64,000 nt of DNA from Clitoria ternatea (lineage: Eukaryota > Streptophyta > Magnoliopsida > Fabales > Fabaceae), in the NCBI GenBank assembly GCA_037962975.1, contig CM075674.1:35168501-35232500 (forward strand), read 5' to 3'. The position numbers and the translations under genes were made by a program. The notes under the pieces are model-generated. The model saw only the letters and a list, made by a program, of their open reading frames with translations, was not told where the DNA came from and ran no database searches. Numbering within the stretch: position 1 is the first letter of the stretch; the number at the start of each line of letters is the position of its first letter. Shown piece after piece: positions 35,045 through 48,100 of this stretch.

Positions 35045-38000
35045 TTAAGATGAAATATTTTCCCACAAGCCCTCATGGTGGTCATGACGACTGGCAACAA
35101 CATCATCTATGTCATGTTCCACGATAGATGTTGGAATACGTGTTGTAGTTGATGGAATGTCCACAATATCAAGATTGGGGTCTCCAATGTGTCTACCTTG
35201 GATAACAATTGACCACCGTTTGTCAGCTGGGTCAGCCACATAAAAAACTTGCTTCACCTGCGTTGCCATTATGAATGGTTCGTCCTTATGCCCTATCTTG
35301 TTGAGGTCCACCAACGTAACTCCTAAATCATCAGTTGTGACACCGTTCTTATTGTCAACCCATTTGCATTTAAACACAGGAACGGTGAAGGGACCGTAAT
35401 CAACTTCCCATATATCTTTAATCACACCAAAGTAGCATGACTCGGCCATCACAGGGTTGTTGTCCTTTGCAGTTGAGAAATGCATTGCCTGAGCCACAAC
35501 CATCACTCCACTATTTTGATTTGTACTCTTTTCATCTTGTGTCCTTGTATAAAATGAATAGTTGTTTATGTCATACCCACAAAAGGTGAAGACATCAAAG
35601 TTCGGGCCCTGTGCTAGTCGATGTAATGTCGAGGATACAGATGCATCTTTCAGGACGGTCTTTTGGAACCACTGCATGAAACTCTTGTTGTGTTCATTCA
35701 ACAACCACTTTTCAGTCATTTTAGGGTTGGTTTTCTTGACTAGCTCCTTGTGTGTGGCTAGATACGGTTGCACGTCGTCCGTGTTGTTTAAAATATACAA
35801 GTGTGCCTGAAGGACATCAGCACATGGCATGCTCTTCACTTTTTTTCCAATCATTCCTTTCCCATCCAATCTCCCTTCATGACGAGTCGTTGGAATACCA
35901 ATGCTTGCAGCATGTGACATGTATTCAGTGCAAAACTCAATTGCTTCCTCTGCAATATATCTTTCCACAATTGAAGCTTCGGGACGACGTTGGTTCTTCA
36001 TATACCCTTTCAATATCTTCATATATCGCTCAACGGGATACATCCACCGTAAGAACACTGGACCACACCAACGGACCTCTCTCACCAAATGGATGATTAA
36101 GTGGACCATTATGTCAAAAAAAGAGGGCGGGAAATACATTTCAAGCTGACATAATATAAGTGATGCTTCCTGTTCCAACACATCCAATTCGCCAGGCACG
36201 ATTACCTTGCAACATATGGAATTGAAAAACATACACAACCTTGTTATGACATTTCTCACATTTTTAGGAAGAATGTCACGAATGGCGATAGGCAGAAACT
36301 GCTGCATCAACATGTGACAATCGTGAGACTTCAACCCAACTAACTTCAAATCTTTCATGGAAACACAAGACTTGATGTTGGAGCCATAACCAGACGGAAC
36401 TTTCACACTTCGTAACGATTCACACAGACTTTGCTTTTCTTTTCTGGATAACGTATGACATGCTGGAGGCAAATATGTTCTTTTGCCCTTTGATTGTGGA
36501 TGCAAATCCTGACGTATACCCATCAACTCTAAGTCCATACGCGAGTTTAGGCCATCCTTAGTCTTCCCGGGTATGTTTAAGAGTGTACCAACTAAACTGT
36601 CGCACACATTCTTCTCCACATGCATTACATCAATGCAGTGTCTTACATCAAGCTCCCTCCAATATGGCAGGTCAAAAAACACTGACCTTTTCTTCTAGTT
36701 GTTTTGTGTCGGGTGCTGTTTTTCACACTTACCAAATTGCACGTTGACGTCCTTCACCTTTTCATATGCCTGGCGACCAGATAGTGGTGGAGGAGCCATT
36801 TCAAAATCTTGGGCACCGTTAAACGACTTCTTCAACCTTCGAAACGGATGATTCGCTTTAAGAAACCTTCGATGTCGAAGATAAACATTTTTCCTGCCAT
36901 GATGCAACTGCACAGAACTAGTCCCCTCCTCACATACTGGACAAGCTTTATGACCCTTCACACTGTACCCAGATAAGTTACCATACGCTGGAAAGTCATT
37001 GATTGTGCAAAATAACATGGCACGCAATTTGAATGATCGCCCGGTAAACCCATCAAACACTTCAACCCCGTCTTCCCACAACCTTTTGAGGTCTTCAACC
37101 AATGGAGTTAAATATACATCAATGTCGTTCCCCGGTTGTCGTGGACCAGAAATCATCATTGATAACATCACATATTTTCGCTTCATGCACAACCATGGCG
37201 GCAAGTTGTAAACAAACAACAAAACAGGCCACGAACTATGGTTTGTGCTCAGGTTCCCAAACGGGTTCATGCCGTCTGTGGCTAGTGCAAGCCTAACATT
37301 TCTTGTTTCATTGGCAAATTCTGGAAAAATCCTGTCCATTTTCTTCCATTACGACCCATCGGCGGGATGCCTAAGTAGTCCATCAACAACCCTCTCATCA
37401 GCATGCCATCTCATAAGTTTGGCATCATCTGCATTGGCAAACAGACGCTTTAGTCTTGGAACTATAGGTAGATACCACAACACCTTTGCAGGAGACCCTT
37501 TAGTGCATACCTCATCAGAATCCGCCTCTTTCTTCTTATACCGTGACACCCCACATCTAGGACATTGATGCAGCATTTCTAACTCACCTCGGAATAATAC
37601 ACAATCATTTGGGCATGCATGTATTTTCTCATACTCCAAACCCATAGGACACAACACCTTTTTGGCCTCATAGTTACTTTTCAGCAAAGTGTTTCCAGCT
37701 GGGAGCATTTCTTTCAACAACTTCAGTAAGTCAGTGAAACTTTTATCCGTCCACCCGTTTATGGCCTTCAAATTAAACAATCGTAAAACTGCTGATAACC
37801 TCATGAAATTGAGACAGTTTGGATACAACGGCTGCTCAGAGTCCTCACACAGAGTTGTATATACATGAGCTTTCTTAAAACCTTCTACCCCTACATCACG
37901 GATCATATCCTCGAGCCGGTCATCCATGTCGACATCGTTGTCATGCATCGAGCTTCGATTTTTAGTCTGAGAGCTGTTACTTGGCACCACCACATCTTCA

Positions 38001-38224
38001 CCATGCCATATCCAACGCGTATAACTACGTAGAAAACCGTCACACAGTAGATGTTCTCGCACCTCTTCCAAGTCTACCCGACGCAGGTTGAAGCATTTAA
38101 CACAAGGGCAAAAATACTTTCCATTCACCCCCACTGCATTCCTCGCTACGAATTCTATAAATGATTCAACTCCCCCCTCGTACTCCAGACTTAGGCGTGA
38201 TGCAGTTATCCAACTCCGATCCAT
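35045..38224 (-). pseudogene. CACTA TNP2-type transposase (TNPD) with two in-frame stops
   Basis: One continuous reading frame of 1060 codons from ATG 38224 to the stop at 35045. Order: transposase-associated domain (MDRSWI...FCPCVKCFN), TNP2 transposase body (CPRCGVSRYKKK, DGMNPFGNLSTNHSSWPV, LFCTINDFPAYGNLSGYS, CPVCEEGTSS), then LPYWRELDVRHCIDVMHVEKN, a DUF4218-like part (RWMYPVERYMKILKGYMKN) and a DUF4216-like C-terminal part (FKCKWVDN). Internal stops are TAA at 37349-37351 and TAG at 36695-36697, both within conserved sequence that continues in frame and both one transition from Gln or Trp. No frameshift was seen. An upstream non-coding exon is likely at about 39979-40110. Full-length product is not expected without readthrough. 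Confidence 0.9.
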
Positions 38225-39040
38225 ACCAACTGTTTACAAGGTGCTATGATCAACCTCACTTTTTATACAAAGGTGGTGGTCCTATACCCATTCAGCATGA
38301 CAATTGTTTTTATACGTCATTCATATATACAGGTTAGGACTTATTTTAAAATTTGATGAAATTTCGGCAGCATTTCGCATTGGTCTCTAAGTACACAAAA
38401 TGAGAGTGGTCAAATCAAATTCAACCACAACCAAATATGCACCCAGAGAACAACACAAAATACAAGTTACCAAAAGTTTATCAAATTTTAAAATAACTCC
38501 TAACTTGTACATACTAACAGCGGCGTATAAAAAATAATTGTTCATCCCAAACTGTCCAAACGGACAATTCAAGATTCAACACAAACGATGACATTAATTA
38601 ATTTAATGACCATTTGTGTCGAATCTCAAACGGGGAACTACGGTTCACTCATGCACATCCTCATACCAGTTAGCTAGTATGAGCCTACGAGTTCGCAACA
38701 TTGACAACCATATACATACAAACGTAAACAAATAACATTATATGAGAGAAAAAATAGCAACAGAAATAACATTATATAATTGTGGTATTTTCAAGTAGAA
38801 CTATGGTGTTGGATGATGGATTATGGAATTTGAGACATGAGGGTTGAACTTTTATTTTATGAATTATGGATATGGTGTTGGATTATGACATTTTTCAAGT
38901 TTTGTTTGGTATTGGATTTTTATTTTTTAAACATGGTGGCCCGGGTTGGGTTGGTCAAAAATCCATATTGATTCATTTTATTTTTGGGTCACTTTTTTTT
39001 GGGTCACTTTTAGTTAAGAAGAATTTTAGAGCATCTAAAC
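38225..39040. other. CACTA 5' region upstream of the transposase
   Basis: No gene is recognised. This probably includes the intron between the non-coding first exon and the transposase start, plus DNA acquired with the copia fragment that follows. Confidence 0.4.
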
Positions 39041-39260
39041 TACTTCCATGAAGGAGTAACTATTATATTTTGTGATAATGCTTCTACCATTACATTGTCT
39101 AAAAATCTAGTTCTACATGGAAGGAGTAAACACATTGATGTAAGATTTTATTTTTTGTGGGATTTATGCAACGATGGTGTTATTGAGCTAAATTATTGTA
39201 ACACGGAAGACCAATTGGCAGACATAATGAAATATTTCCTCAATTTAATATCCATAAAGA
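39040..39260 (+). pseudogene. Ty1/copia RNase H fragment inside the CACTA element
   Basis: The plus strand reads FCDNASTITLSKN.VLHGRSKHIDV and then IELNYCNTEDQLADIM with no stop in that stretch. These are the C-terminal RNase H motifs of a copia pol. It is on the opposite strand to the CACTA genes. No LTRs flank it closely, so it is a truncated insert or a captured piece. Confidence 0.7.
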
Positions 39261-39690
39261 TTCTATAAACAACTCTCTTTTTAGATCAAACAATTACCAC
39301 TAAAGTTGCTATTACGAGATTAATTTAAAATTCCTACCTACCGTAAGTAGGATAAGTACATACTTCTCCTAATACAAACTTTCTATAATTTTTTTATGTA
39401 TGTATGGGTATATGCTATATGTGATAGAAAACTCTTATAACAAATTCCATGTTTCCTCAATTTAATTTCTTAAAACACCAGCTATGATGTATATCTAAGT
39501 AATTTCCCTTTAAAATATTTTTTCTTAAAATGATTCTAATTTTGTAGATATTGCAACCTCAAAAACAGTATGATCATTACAGCTACTGTTTTTATTTCAG
39601 TACTTTTTTTTGGTAATTGATTTCAATACATATTTTGTTCTGAAGGATATCAATTCTTTCATTTTTTTGGTGCACAAACAATAAAATTCT
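39261..39690. other. AT-rich DNA after the copia fragment
   Basis: No gene is seen. It may be the 3' part of the same truncated copia insert, or CACTA leader-intron sequence. Confidence 0.35.
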
Positions 39691-39860
39691 CGTCAGCCAT
39701 TTCAGCAGAGACAGAGACAGAGTTCAGAGGCAATGTCAAAATAGCAACAATGTCAAAATAGCAACAATGAAAAAGATATCAATTCTCGTCAGCCATTTCT
39801 CGTCTCCACAACAATGAAAATGTCACAGGCAATGTCAAAATAGCAGAGACAGAGTTTAGC
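39690..39860 (+). repeat. Short direct repeats in the CACTA 5' region
   Basis: AATTCTCGTCAGCCATTTC occurs at about 39689 and 39781, and CAATGTCAAAATAGCAACAA is repeated in tandem near 39731-39769, with a further partial copy near 39830. It looks like a local duplication of ~90 bp plus a 19-bp one. Confidence 0.6.
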
Positions 39861-39978
39861 TTCAACAATAAACACACAAACTTAGAGACAACGAAGCAAA
39901 CCCATTACGATTATACAGCATAATAACGAAGCAGAGGTTAAAAAGTGAACGAAAGAAGAAGGGCAACAAAGCACTTAC

Positions 39979-40110
39979 CTGACAATGATGAACGAAGAAG
40001 AAGAAGGGCACGCGAAGAAGAAGGAAGTGAACCCAGAAGCCTACGACCAACAAAGAGCAGGACGAGGAAGAAGACGATAACCAGCGAAAGTAAGGAGAAA
40101 CTGAAAAAAG
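39979..40110 (-). other. Probable non-coding first exon of the CACTA transposase gene
   Basis: On the minus strand a CT-rich leader ends at TTGTCAG|GTAAGTGC (donor at 39977-39978), a strong splice donor between the 5' subterminal repeats and the transposase. This is the usual place of the En/Spm promoter and leader. The acceptor before 38224 was not placed. Confidence 0.45.
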
Positions 40111-40139
40111 AGTGAAAGGCGCGGCTTTTGAAGTTTCAG

Positions 40140-40201
40140 AAAGGATATATATTCACGGTTCCCCCTCACAACCGTGAATATATTAAACATATATTAACGG
40201 T
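40140..40201. repeat. Inner part of the right subterminal repeats, cut by the Ogre
   Basis: One full unit (TATTCACGGTTCCCCCTCAC, then AACCGTGAATA) and the left arm of a second (ATTAACGGT), whose other arm continues at 58840. The last five bases, ACGGT (40197-40201), are the left copy of the Ogre target duplication. Confidence 0.9.
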
Positions 40202-41129
40202 TGTCGCGACCGGGGTCCCGGCGCGCGACGCGGACTGGTTAAAGACAAATAAAAGAAAATTGAAACTGCATTGAAGTGAGGCTCTTGAGAAGCCTAAAAA
40301 ATAAAGGGTTCAAGGAGTCGCCACCAATATTTATTAAGGAAAATATTAGGAAAACCTTTAAATAGCACTGGTTTTTTCTGTTTTAAAAAAAATGAGATTC
40401 TGTTTAGTCCGGGAGTCGAATTACAGGTGGGGAAGGTATTAGCACCCCACACTGTCCGTAAAAAACGATTACCCAAATTGATCATGCGTAATTTTAAAAA
40501 AATGATTATCAAATATTTCATCCTTCATAAAACAATCATAAATAATATACACAATAAAAAATATATAAATATGAATAAAACAAAGATAGTAAAAGAATAC
40601 ATCCCCTAAGTTTGTTGTTTTTTAGTTCTAAAAAAATAAATAAACAAATGATTAAAAGACCATAAAAATAAAAGGATAAAAAAAAACAATAAGACGTCTT
40701 GTCTTACTTATTTTCTAGTAAAAAAAATTGATTTTTATTGAGAAATATAAAGTTTAAAACAAATAAATAAATAAATAAATAAAAATAAGAGAAAAAAATA
40801 GAATTAAACACATCAACATGAAGATAAAGAAATATAATACACTTAATTAATTAAAATTGACAAGGAATATTATTTAATTATCTTTTAGAAAAAATAAGAT
40901 TAATAAGATGTCTTATCTAAATTAATCTCATCTTAAATTTTAAAAAAATGAATGAATAAATAACACACTATTTATTAGTCTTGACTTTTTTTATTATTTT
41001 TTACTTTTTTATGAAAGTGATTTTTCTTAATTATTAAAAGGTTACTAAGAGAAAATAATAGGAAATCATGACCATAATAAAAAAAATAGATAATTATGTA
41101 TACATATATATACATACTTATAAACTATT

Positions 41130-42220
41130 AAAATGGTTAAACATAAATAAATAAATAGAAAGTGTAGAAAAATAAATAAATAAATAAATAAATAAATAAA
41201 AGATGAATAACTAAAAATAAAAGTACAGAGAATAAATAATAAAAATAAAATATAAAAATAAAGGTACAAAAATAAATAAAAGTTCAAAAATATAAAAAGT
41301 TAAAAATAAAAATAAATAGACATAACAATAAATACATTAAAAATAAAAGAGCGGAAAAATAAATACATAAAATAAAGGGGCAGAAAAATAAATAATAAAA
41401 AATAAAGGAGCAAAAAGGTAAATAACAAAAATAAAGGGGCGAGAAAGTAAATAACAAAAAAAGAGACAGAAGAGTAAATAACAAAAATAAAGTGGCAGAA
41501 AAGTAAATAACAAAAAATAAAGGGGCAGGAAAGTAAATACATAAAAAATAAAGGGGTAGAAATGTAAATAACAAAAAATTAAAGGGGCAGAAAAGTAAAT
41601 ACGTGAAAATAAAGGGGCAGAAAAGTAAATAACAAAAATAAAGGGGCATGAAAGTAAATACATGAAAATAAAGGGGCGAAAATATAAATAACAAAAATAA
41701 AGGGGCAAAAAAGTAAATACATAAAAATAAAGGGCAGAAAAGTAAATAATAAAAATAAAGGAGCAGAAAAGTAAATACATGAAAATAAAGAGGCAGAAAT
41801 ATAAATAACAAAAATAAAGGGACAGGAAAGTAAATAAATAAAATAAAAGGGCATAAAAATAAATAAATAAAGATAAAAATGTAAAAAATAAAAAAAGAAA
41901 ATAAATAAATAAACTAATAATTGTAGAAATATAAAGTGCAGGTAAATAAAGTGCAAAAAAAATAAATTAACAATAATAAAAGTGCAGAAAAGTAAATAAA
42001 GAGAAATCAAAGTGTAAAAAAAATAATAAATAAAGAAAAATAAAGGCACAAACAAATAAATAAAGATGGAGATGCATAAACAATAAATAAACAGATAAAT
42101 AACTACAAAAAAATAAAGTGCAGGAAAATAAAGTGCTTGAATATAAACAAAGAAAAATAAAAGTGCAGAAAAATAAATAACAATTAAATAAAGACGAATA
42201 AATAAATATAAATAAACAAC
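41130..42220. repeat. A-rich minisatellite in the Ogre 3' LTR (AAAATAAAGGGGCAGAAAAG)
   Basis: Units of about 25-30 bp, typically AAATAAAGGGGCAGAAAAGT followed by AAATAACA, recur dozens of times, with simpler AAAT runs at both edges. The minus strand stays open for up to 175 codons of Phe/Leu/Tyr/Ile/Pro-rich sequence only because the repeat lacks stops there; I do not call these genes. Confidence 0.85.
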
Positions 42221-42699
42221 TTTGTATTAATAAAAAATACCTTGGTACAAGATCAATTACAGAGAAATTAGAACGGAAGTCGGGAAATCAATTTTATGTG
42301 GATTTCCTTTGTTTTTGGCTTTGTTTGGACTTGATTTGAAGGTATTTGGATATCGGTTACAACACTTGGACAGTATTTTAGCTCACAAAAACTCACATAC
42401 TAAGACAAACTAGAGTGGTGCACTCATTTTCCTAACTAAGATTACACAAAGAAATTTTTGAGAACCAAAACTTCTAAAAATTCTCACAAAAATTTAGCAC
42501 TCTTTTCCCTATTTTTCTTCTTCTTCCTCCCAAAATGCCTCAATATCACCTTCTATTTATAGAAGAAAATTGGCATTGGATCCTCCATAAATGACATCAC
42601 TTTTCTACTTTTTCAATTTGTCCAAATTTGATGTCAATTTCCCCAATTTTCTCCAATTATCCAACCAAACCGGGGCCCACCACTAATAAACCATCGTCA

Positions 42700-43045
42700 A
42701 CTTTTCTGATTTTCTTTTTTTTTTAATTTTCGTTTTTTTGACCTCTTTTTTTGACTTTTTTTTTTGGGCCCATTTCCTTTTTTTTGTTGTTTTTTTTTTG
42801 GCCCATTTTCCCTTTTTTTTAGATTTTTTTTAGGGCCCATTTTTTTCTTTTTCTTTTTCTTTTTCTTTTTTTTTGGCCCTTTTTATTTGATTTTTATTTT
42901 TTTTATTTTCGTTTTTTTTATTTTTTATTTTTTATTTTTTATTTTTATTTTTATTTTTTTATTTTTTTATTTTTTTTTGCCCATTTATTTTTCTATTTTT
43001 TTTTGTTTTTTTATTTTATTTTTTTTTGGGCCTTTTATTTAAAGG
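42700..43045 (+). repeat. T-rich tract with GGGCCCATTT words in the Ogre 3' LTR
   Basis: Long T-runs are broken by GGCCCATTTT and TATTTTTATTTTT. The right LTR has the same tract with different run lengths (57770-58095), as expected of slippage. Confidence 0.8.
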
Positions 43046-43777
43046 TACAAATGGAAACATAAATTATTTATTACATATATGGAAATATATAAAATATCCA
43101 ATAAATATAAATTACTACCCACACTATAAGGAGTAAAAAGGTAGTCACAAAACATCGTCTTCCCTCCCTTATTCTTTCCTCTTGGCTTCGGCATCCATCA
43201 GCCATTGCTTGAGAGAAATGAAGAGAATTGATGAAATGAGAGGTGTGGTAGGAAATGAAGAGGGATTGGGGTATTTATAGAGATGGGGAAGGGTTACTAT
43301 TCCAACGGTCACTATGTAATTTTTAATATTATTTTTTTTAATATGATCCGGGGTGGCAATCTGGACTGGACGGGGTTCTAAGCGCTGTACCGCGTCACCA
43401 ACGAGAACTGGTAAGTCATAATCGGGGTCTGAAATCATTGGTCAACTATGGACATTTCTCTTCACCTCGCTTAAATATTAAGCATTGGGGAATCTCCTGC
43501 AGGTGTACCTCCGGTGTGTCTTGAAGTTCAAGTACGGATTAACACATCAGTTTTAACTTGAAGAACCTCGGATTCCCTTCGAACTGAGGTGTAAAATACC
43601 GTACTCCACTAAGGCTGTACGAGCTTAGAACTAATGAGGTAACACCGGTCATGAAACCGTGCTAGGACCCCGGTTAATGCAGTCAACATTGACTTCGGAT
43701 TCTAGGACAAATAAACTTTTTTTTTTCTTTTTTTTCATATTTTAATATATATCACTGGACAAAAATAGGTGTTCACA

Positions 43778-43795
43778 GATGCCCCTCTTTACTTC
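43778..43795 (-). other. Polypurine tract of the Ogre element
   Basis: Directly before the 3' LTR the minus strand reads GAAGTAAAGAGGGGCATC, a purine-rich tract at the expected position. Confidence 0.75.
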
Positions 43796-45167
43796 TTTTC
43801 ATGAAAGAATATGAGACATATTCATATTATTGATGTGAAAAGAAAGTAAAGACGTGAACACCACTAAGAATACTTGACAACTTTTGACAAGAAGTAAATA
43901 GCCGAATGGTGTTGTCCCAATGCTAGACAGTTTAAGGAGAGACACTTGGAACATGACAGGAAGATAAACGGCACAACCTAGGGGTTAATGAAGTTGTCTT
44001 GACATTTCGAGGAGCCTAAGAATGGGTATTTGAGGCTTCGACACAAAATAGATGACAGGGGGATGCCCCTGAATGATTTTGATTGAGATAGCCTAGGGAA
44101 GGATACTTGAGGCTGTGTCATGAAAATAAATGACTGGGTGGATGTCCCTGATTTGATTTTGATTATGATAGCCTAGGGAAGAATACCCGAGGCTTTGACA
44201 TGAAACTAAATGACTGGGGGGATGCCCCTGATTTGGTTTTGATTGAGATAGCCTAGGGAAGAATACCTGAGGCTTTGACATGAAACTAAATGAATGGGGA
44301 GATGCCCCTGAATGATTTTGACAGCCTAGGAATGGATACCTGAGGCTTTGACATGAAAACAAATGACTGGGGGATGCCCATGATTTGTTTTAGTAGCCTA
44401 GGAATGGATACCTGAGGCTTTGACATGAAAATAAATGACTGGGGGATGCCCCTGATTTGTTTTAGTAGCCTAGGAATGGATACCTGAGGCTTTGACATGA
44501 AAATAAATGACTGGGGAAATGCCCCTGATTTGATTTGGTAGCCTAGGAATGGATACCCGAGGCTTTGACATGAAGTAAGACTTAAGGGAAATACCTCTAA
44601 CATAATGACTTATGATGGAGAATTATATGAGATTTATGCTTAAGAAGAATGTGTCTGAGATTGACTTTTCTGACTTAGTGAGGGTTCCGAGTGAATACAA
44701 GGATTGCATTTTCACATCTTAGTAAACCATCCCTACTGGAGTTAGGTGATAGGCTGAAACTATTGATCTCGACTCTTCATGGGGAATATTTGTCCTTGTT
44801 GTAACCTCAACCCTACATAGAAGAAATAATCAAGCGGAAAACCAAAGGTTAAAGATCTTGTTTCCTCTAGGTGACTACCATAATCCTTATGGGACTTGTT
44901 ATTACTCATGGCAGAGCGGAATATCCTGATTACCAAGGTCTGTGTAATTGGGAAGTATCAAGCTTGTTTGAGATTAAAAATATGCTTTTCATGATTTTTT
45001 TTAAATATTTTTCACAAAATGCATGCAAATGAAACCTGACAAGACAAGGATTGGAACTGAAATTGAGAATTCCATATATTTACTTGGGAAAATTACAAGT
45101 TTACATCATAATTTTTAATCCAAACTTTTAGAGGACATAAAGACTACCCTATCCCTTTAGAGTATGC
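43796..45167 (-). other. Ogre 3' untranslated region
   Basis: Between the integrase stop and the polypurine tract there are about 1.4 kb without a coding frame. They contain the tandem array at 44010-44600. Known Ogre elements carry a long 3' UTR of this kind. Confidence 0.75.
44010..44600. repeat. Tandem array of 72-80-bp units in the Ogre 3' UTR
   Basis: Eight units begin AGCCTAGGRAWGRATACCYG, followed by AGGCTTTGACATGAA, AAATGACTGGGGG and ATGCCCCTGA. They start at about 44010 (diverged), 44090, 44170, 44250, 44323, 44395, 44467 and 44540. The first four are near 80 bp and the later ones 72-73 bp, so a shorter variant has been amplified. Confidence 0.9.
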
Positions 45168-48100
45168 TCAAGCATAATACTTCTTGACTGCATCTGAATT
45201 GACCGGGAAAGATAACTCCTCACCATCCATGTTCGTCAAAATCAAAGCTCCTCCAGAAAAGGCTCTCTTTACGACGAATGGTCCTTCATAATTTGGCTTC
45301 CATTTGCCTCGGTGATCATTTTGATTCGGCAAGATTTTCTTCAGTACCAAATCACCTTCATGAAATTAACGAGGTCGCACTTTTTTTTTGTATGCCTTCT
45401 TCATACGCTTTTGGTATAACTGCCCATGACAGAGAGCGGTTAACCTTTTCCCATCAATTAAATTTAATTGGTCATACCGGGACCAAACCCATTCAGCTTC
45501 TTCTAATTTGGCATCCATGATTACTTTTAAAGACGGAATTTCCACTTCTATTGGTAAAACAGCTTCCATACCATACACCAATGAGAAGGGTGTTGCGCCT
45601 GTCGAAGTTCGTACAGAGGTACGATACCCATGTAAAGCAAAAGGAAGCAACTCACTCCAGTCTTTGTAGGTTTCAACCATCTTTTGTATGATTTTCTTTA
45701 TATTTTTGTTAGCAGCTTCCACTGCTCCATTCATCTTAGGTCTGTATGGAGATGAATTAAGGTGTTTGATTTTGAATTCCTCGCAGAGTTCATCCATCAT
45801 TTTATTATTCAGGTTTGTACCATTATCAATGATGATTTGATTTGGTAAACCATATCTACAAATCAATTCTCTCTTGAGGAATTTGACCACAACATTTTTA
45901 GTCACGTTGGTGTAGGAAGCTGCTTCAACCCACTTGGTGAAGTAATCAATGGCCACCAAAATAAAGCGATGCCCATTCGATGCTTTTGGTTCAATGGGAC
46001 CAATAACATCTATGCCCCACATAGCAAAAGGCCAAGGCGCTGTTAGAACATGCAAAGAAGATGGTGGTGCATAAATGTTGTCTGTATAGGTTTGACACTT
46101 GTGACATTTCTTGGTATAGTTATTACAATCATTCTCCATTGTCATCCAATAATATCCAGATCGGAGAATTTTTCTTGCCATCGAGTGCCCATTTGCATGT
46201 GTTCCGAAAGGCCCTTCATGAACATCCTTCATGATTTTGTTAGCTTCCGTCACGTCTACACAACGAAGGAGAACAGAATCATAATTTCTCTTATAGAGTG
46301 TATTCCCAGTCATAAAGAAATTCATGGCTAGGCGCCTGAGGGTTCTTTTATCATTTTCTGAGATACCAGGAGGATATTCTTGATTTTGAATATAATTTTT
46401 GATGTCATGAAACCATGGTTTCCCATCGGGCTCTTCTTCTATCTCATGACAATATGCAGGTTCGAGACGCCTTTCAATCTCGATGAAGGGCATGTCACAA
46501 TCCCTACTTACGTTGAACATGGAGGCCAACGTGGCCAAAGCATCGGCTAATTAGTTATCATCCTGAGGAATATGATGGAAAGAGACTTCATCAAACCCTT
46601 TGATTAGTTCCATGATGTGAGCTTGATAAGGAATCAATTTTCCATCTCTAGTATCCCATTCTTCTTTCAGTTGATGAATCACCAAGGCAGAATCTCCGTA
46701 TATTTGTAGAGATTTCACCTTTGCTTCAAGTGCCGCCTGAATCCCCAAAACACAAGCTTCATATTCTGCAATATTATTGGTACAATCAAAACAAAGTCTA
46801 GCAGTGAATGGGAAAAGATTGTTATCTGGTGAGATTAGGATGGCCCCAATCCCATGCCCCAGTGTATTCGACGCCCCATCGAACATCAAAATCCAACTTC
46901 TATTAGGACAATCTTTCTCTTCTGACAACAATCATAATATTTTCATCAGGAAATTCGAATGACATTGGTTGGTACTCTTTTAGGGGATGATGGGCCAAGT
47001 GATCAGCTAAAGCACTCCCTCTTACAGCTTTTTGGGTGACATGAACGATATCATACTCAGTCAAAAGAACCTGCCAACGAGCTATTCTTCCCGTCAGAGC
47101 CGGTTTTTCAAAGATGTACTTAATTGGGTCCATCTTAGATATCAACCAAGTAGTATAAGATAACATGTATTGCCTTAGGCGACGAGCAGCCCATGCTAAT
47201 GCACAACAAGTTCGTTCCACAGTAGAATATCGTGCTTCGCACTCAGTGAACTTCTTGCTCAAATAGTAAATAGCATGCTCTTTTCTCCCAGACTCATCAT
47301 GTTGCCCCAGTACAGAGCCCATAGACTCGTTTATCACCGTCAAATACAACAGGAGTGGTCTTCCTGGGGTTAGGGGAACCAAGATCGGTGGGGATTGCAA
47401 GTATCGCTTTATTTGGTCAAAGGCCTCCTGACAATCATCATTCCATTGTGATGGTTGATTTTTATGAAGCAACTTAAAGATTGGATTACATACAGCTGTT
47501 AGTTGAGAAATGAAACGAGCTATGTAATTCAACCTTCCAAGGAATCCTCATACTTCTTTTTCAGTGCTAGGGGCAGGCATTTCCATGATTGCCTTTACTT
47601 TATCGGGATCCACTTCGATACCTTTCTCACTGACAATGAAACCAAGCAACTTTCCAGAGCTAGCCCCAAAAGTGCATTTAGCCGGATTTAATCTGAGTTT
47701 GAATTTTCTCAGACGTTCAAAGAGCTTTCGTAAGTCAATCAAGTGACCTTCAACGGATTTGGATTTGGCAATAATATCATCCACATAAACCTCTATCTCT
47801 TTATGCATCATGTCATGAAATAGAGTTACCATCGCTCTTTGGTAAGTGGCACCGGCATTTTTCAATCCAAAAGACATCACCTTGTAGCAGAAGGTTCCCC
47901 ACAAAGTAATGAAAGTGGTTTTTTCCATGTCTTCGGGTGCCATCTTGATTTGGTTGTACCCAGAAAATCCATCCATGAATGAAAAAATGGAATGTTGGGC
48001 CGTGTTATCAACAAGAACATCAATATGTGGTAATGGAAAGTCATCTTTTGGGCTAGCTCTATTCAAATCCCGGTAATCAACACACATTCGTACTTTCCCA

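Larger units (their letters stand above)
40202..43777 (-). repeat. 3' LTR of the Ogre element
   Basis: It begins TGTCGCGACCGGGGTCCCGG and ends GTTCACA on the plus strand. It is nearly the same as the right LTR; most differences I noted are C/T or G/A. It contains an A-rich minisatellite and a T-rich tract. The minus strand has TATA-like CTATAAATACCCC near 43268-43282 and TTCTATAAATAGAAGG near 42550-42565. Confidence 0.93.

Noticed and set aside
36999..37568. Plus-strand frames opposite the CACTA transposase
   Set aside because: Antisense shadows of a clearly conserved minus-strand transposase.
41066..42055. Long minus-strand frames rich in Phe, Leu and Tyr, with copies at 56127-57242
   Set aside because: They are translations of an A-rich minisatellite in the Ogre LTRs, present in two or three overlapping frames at once, with no start context or domain.
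44010..44600. CRISPR-like regular repeats
   Set aside because: The units are 72-80 bp and similar along their full length, with no unique spacers, and lie in a plant retrotransposon 3' UTR.
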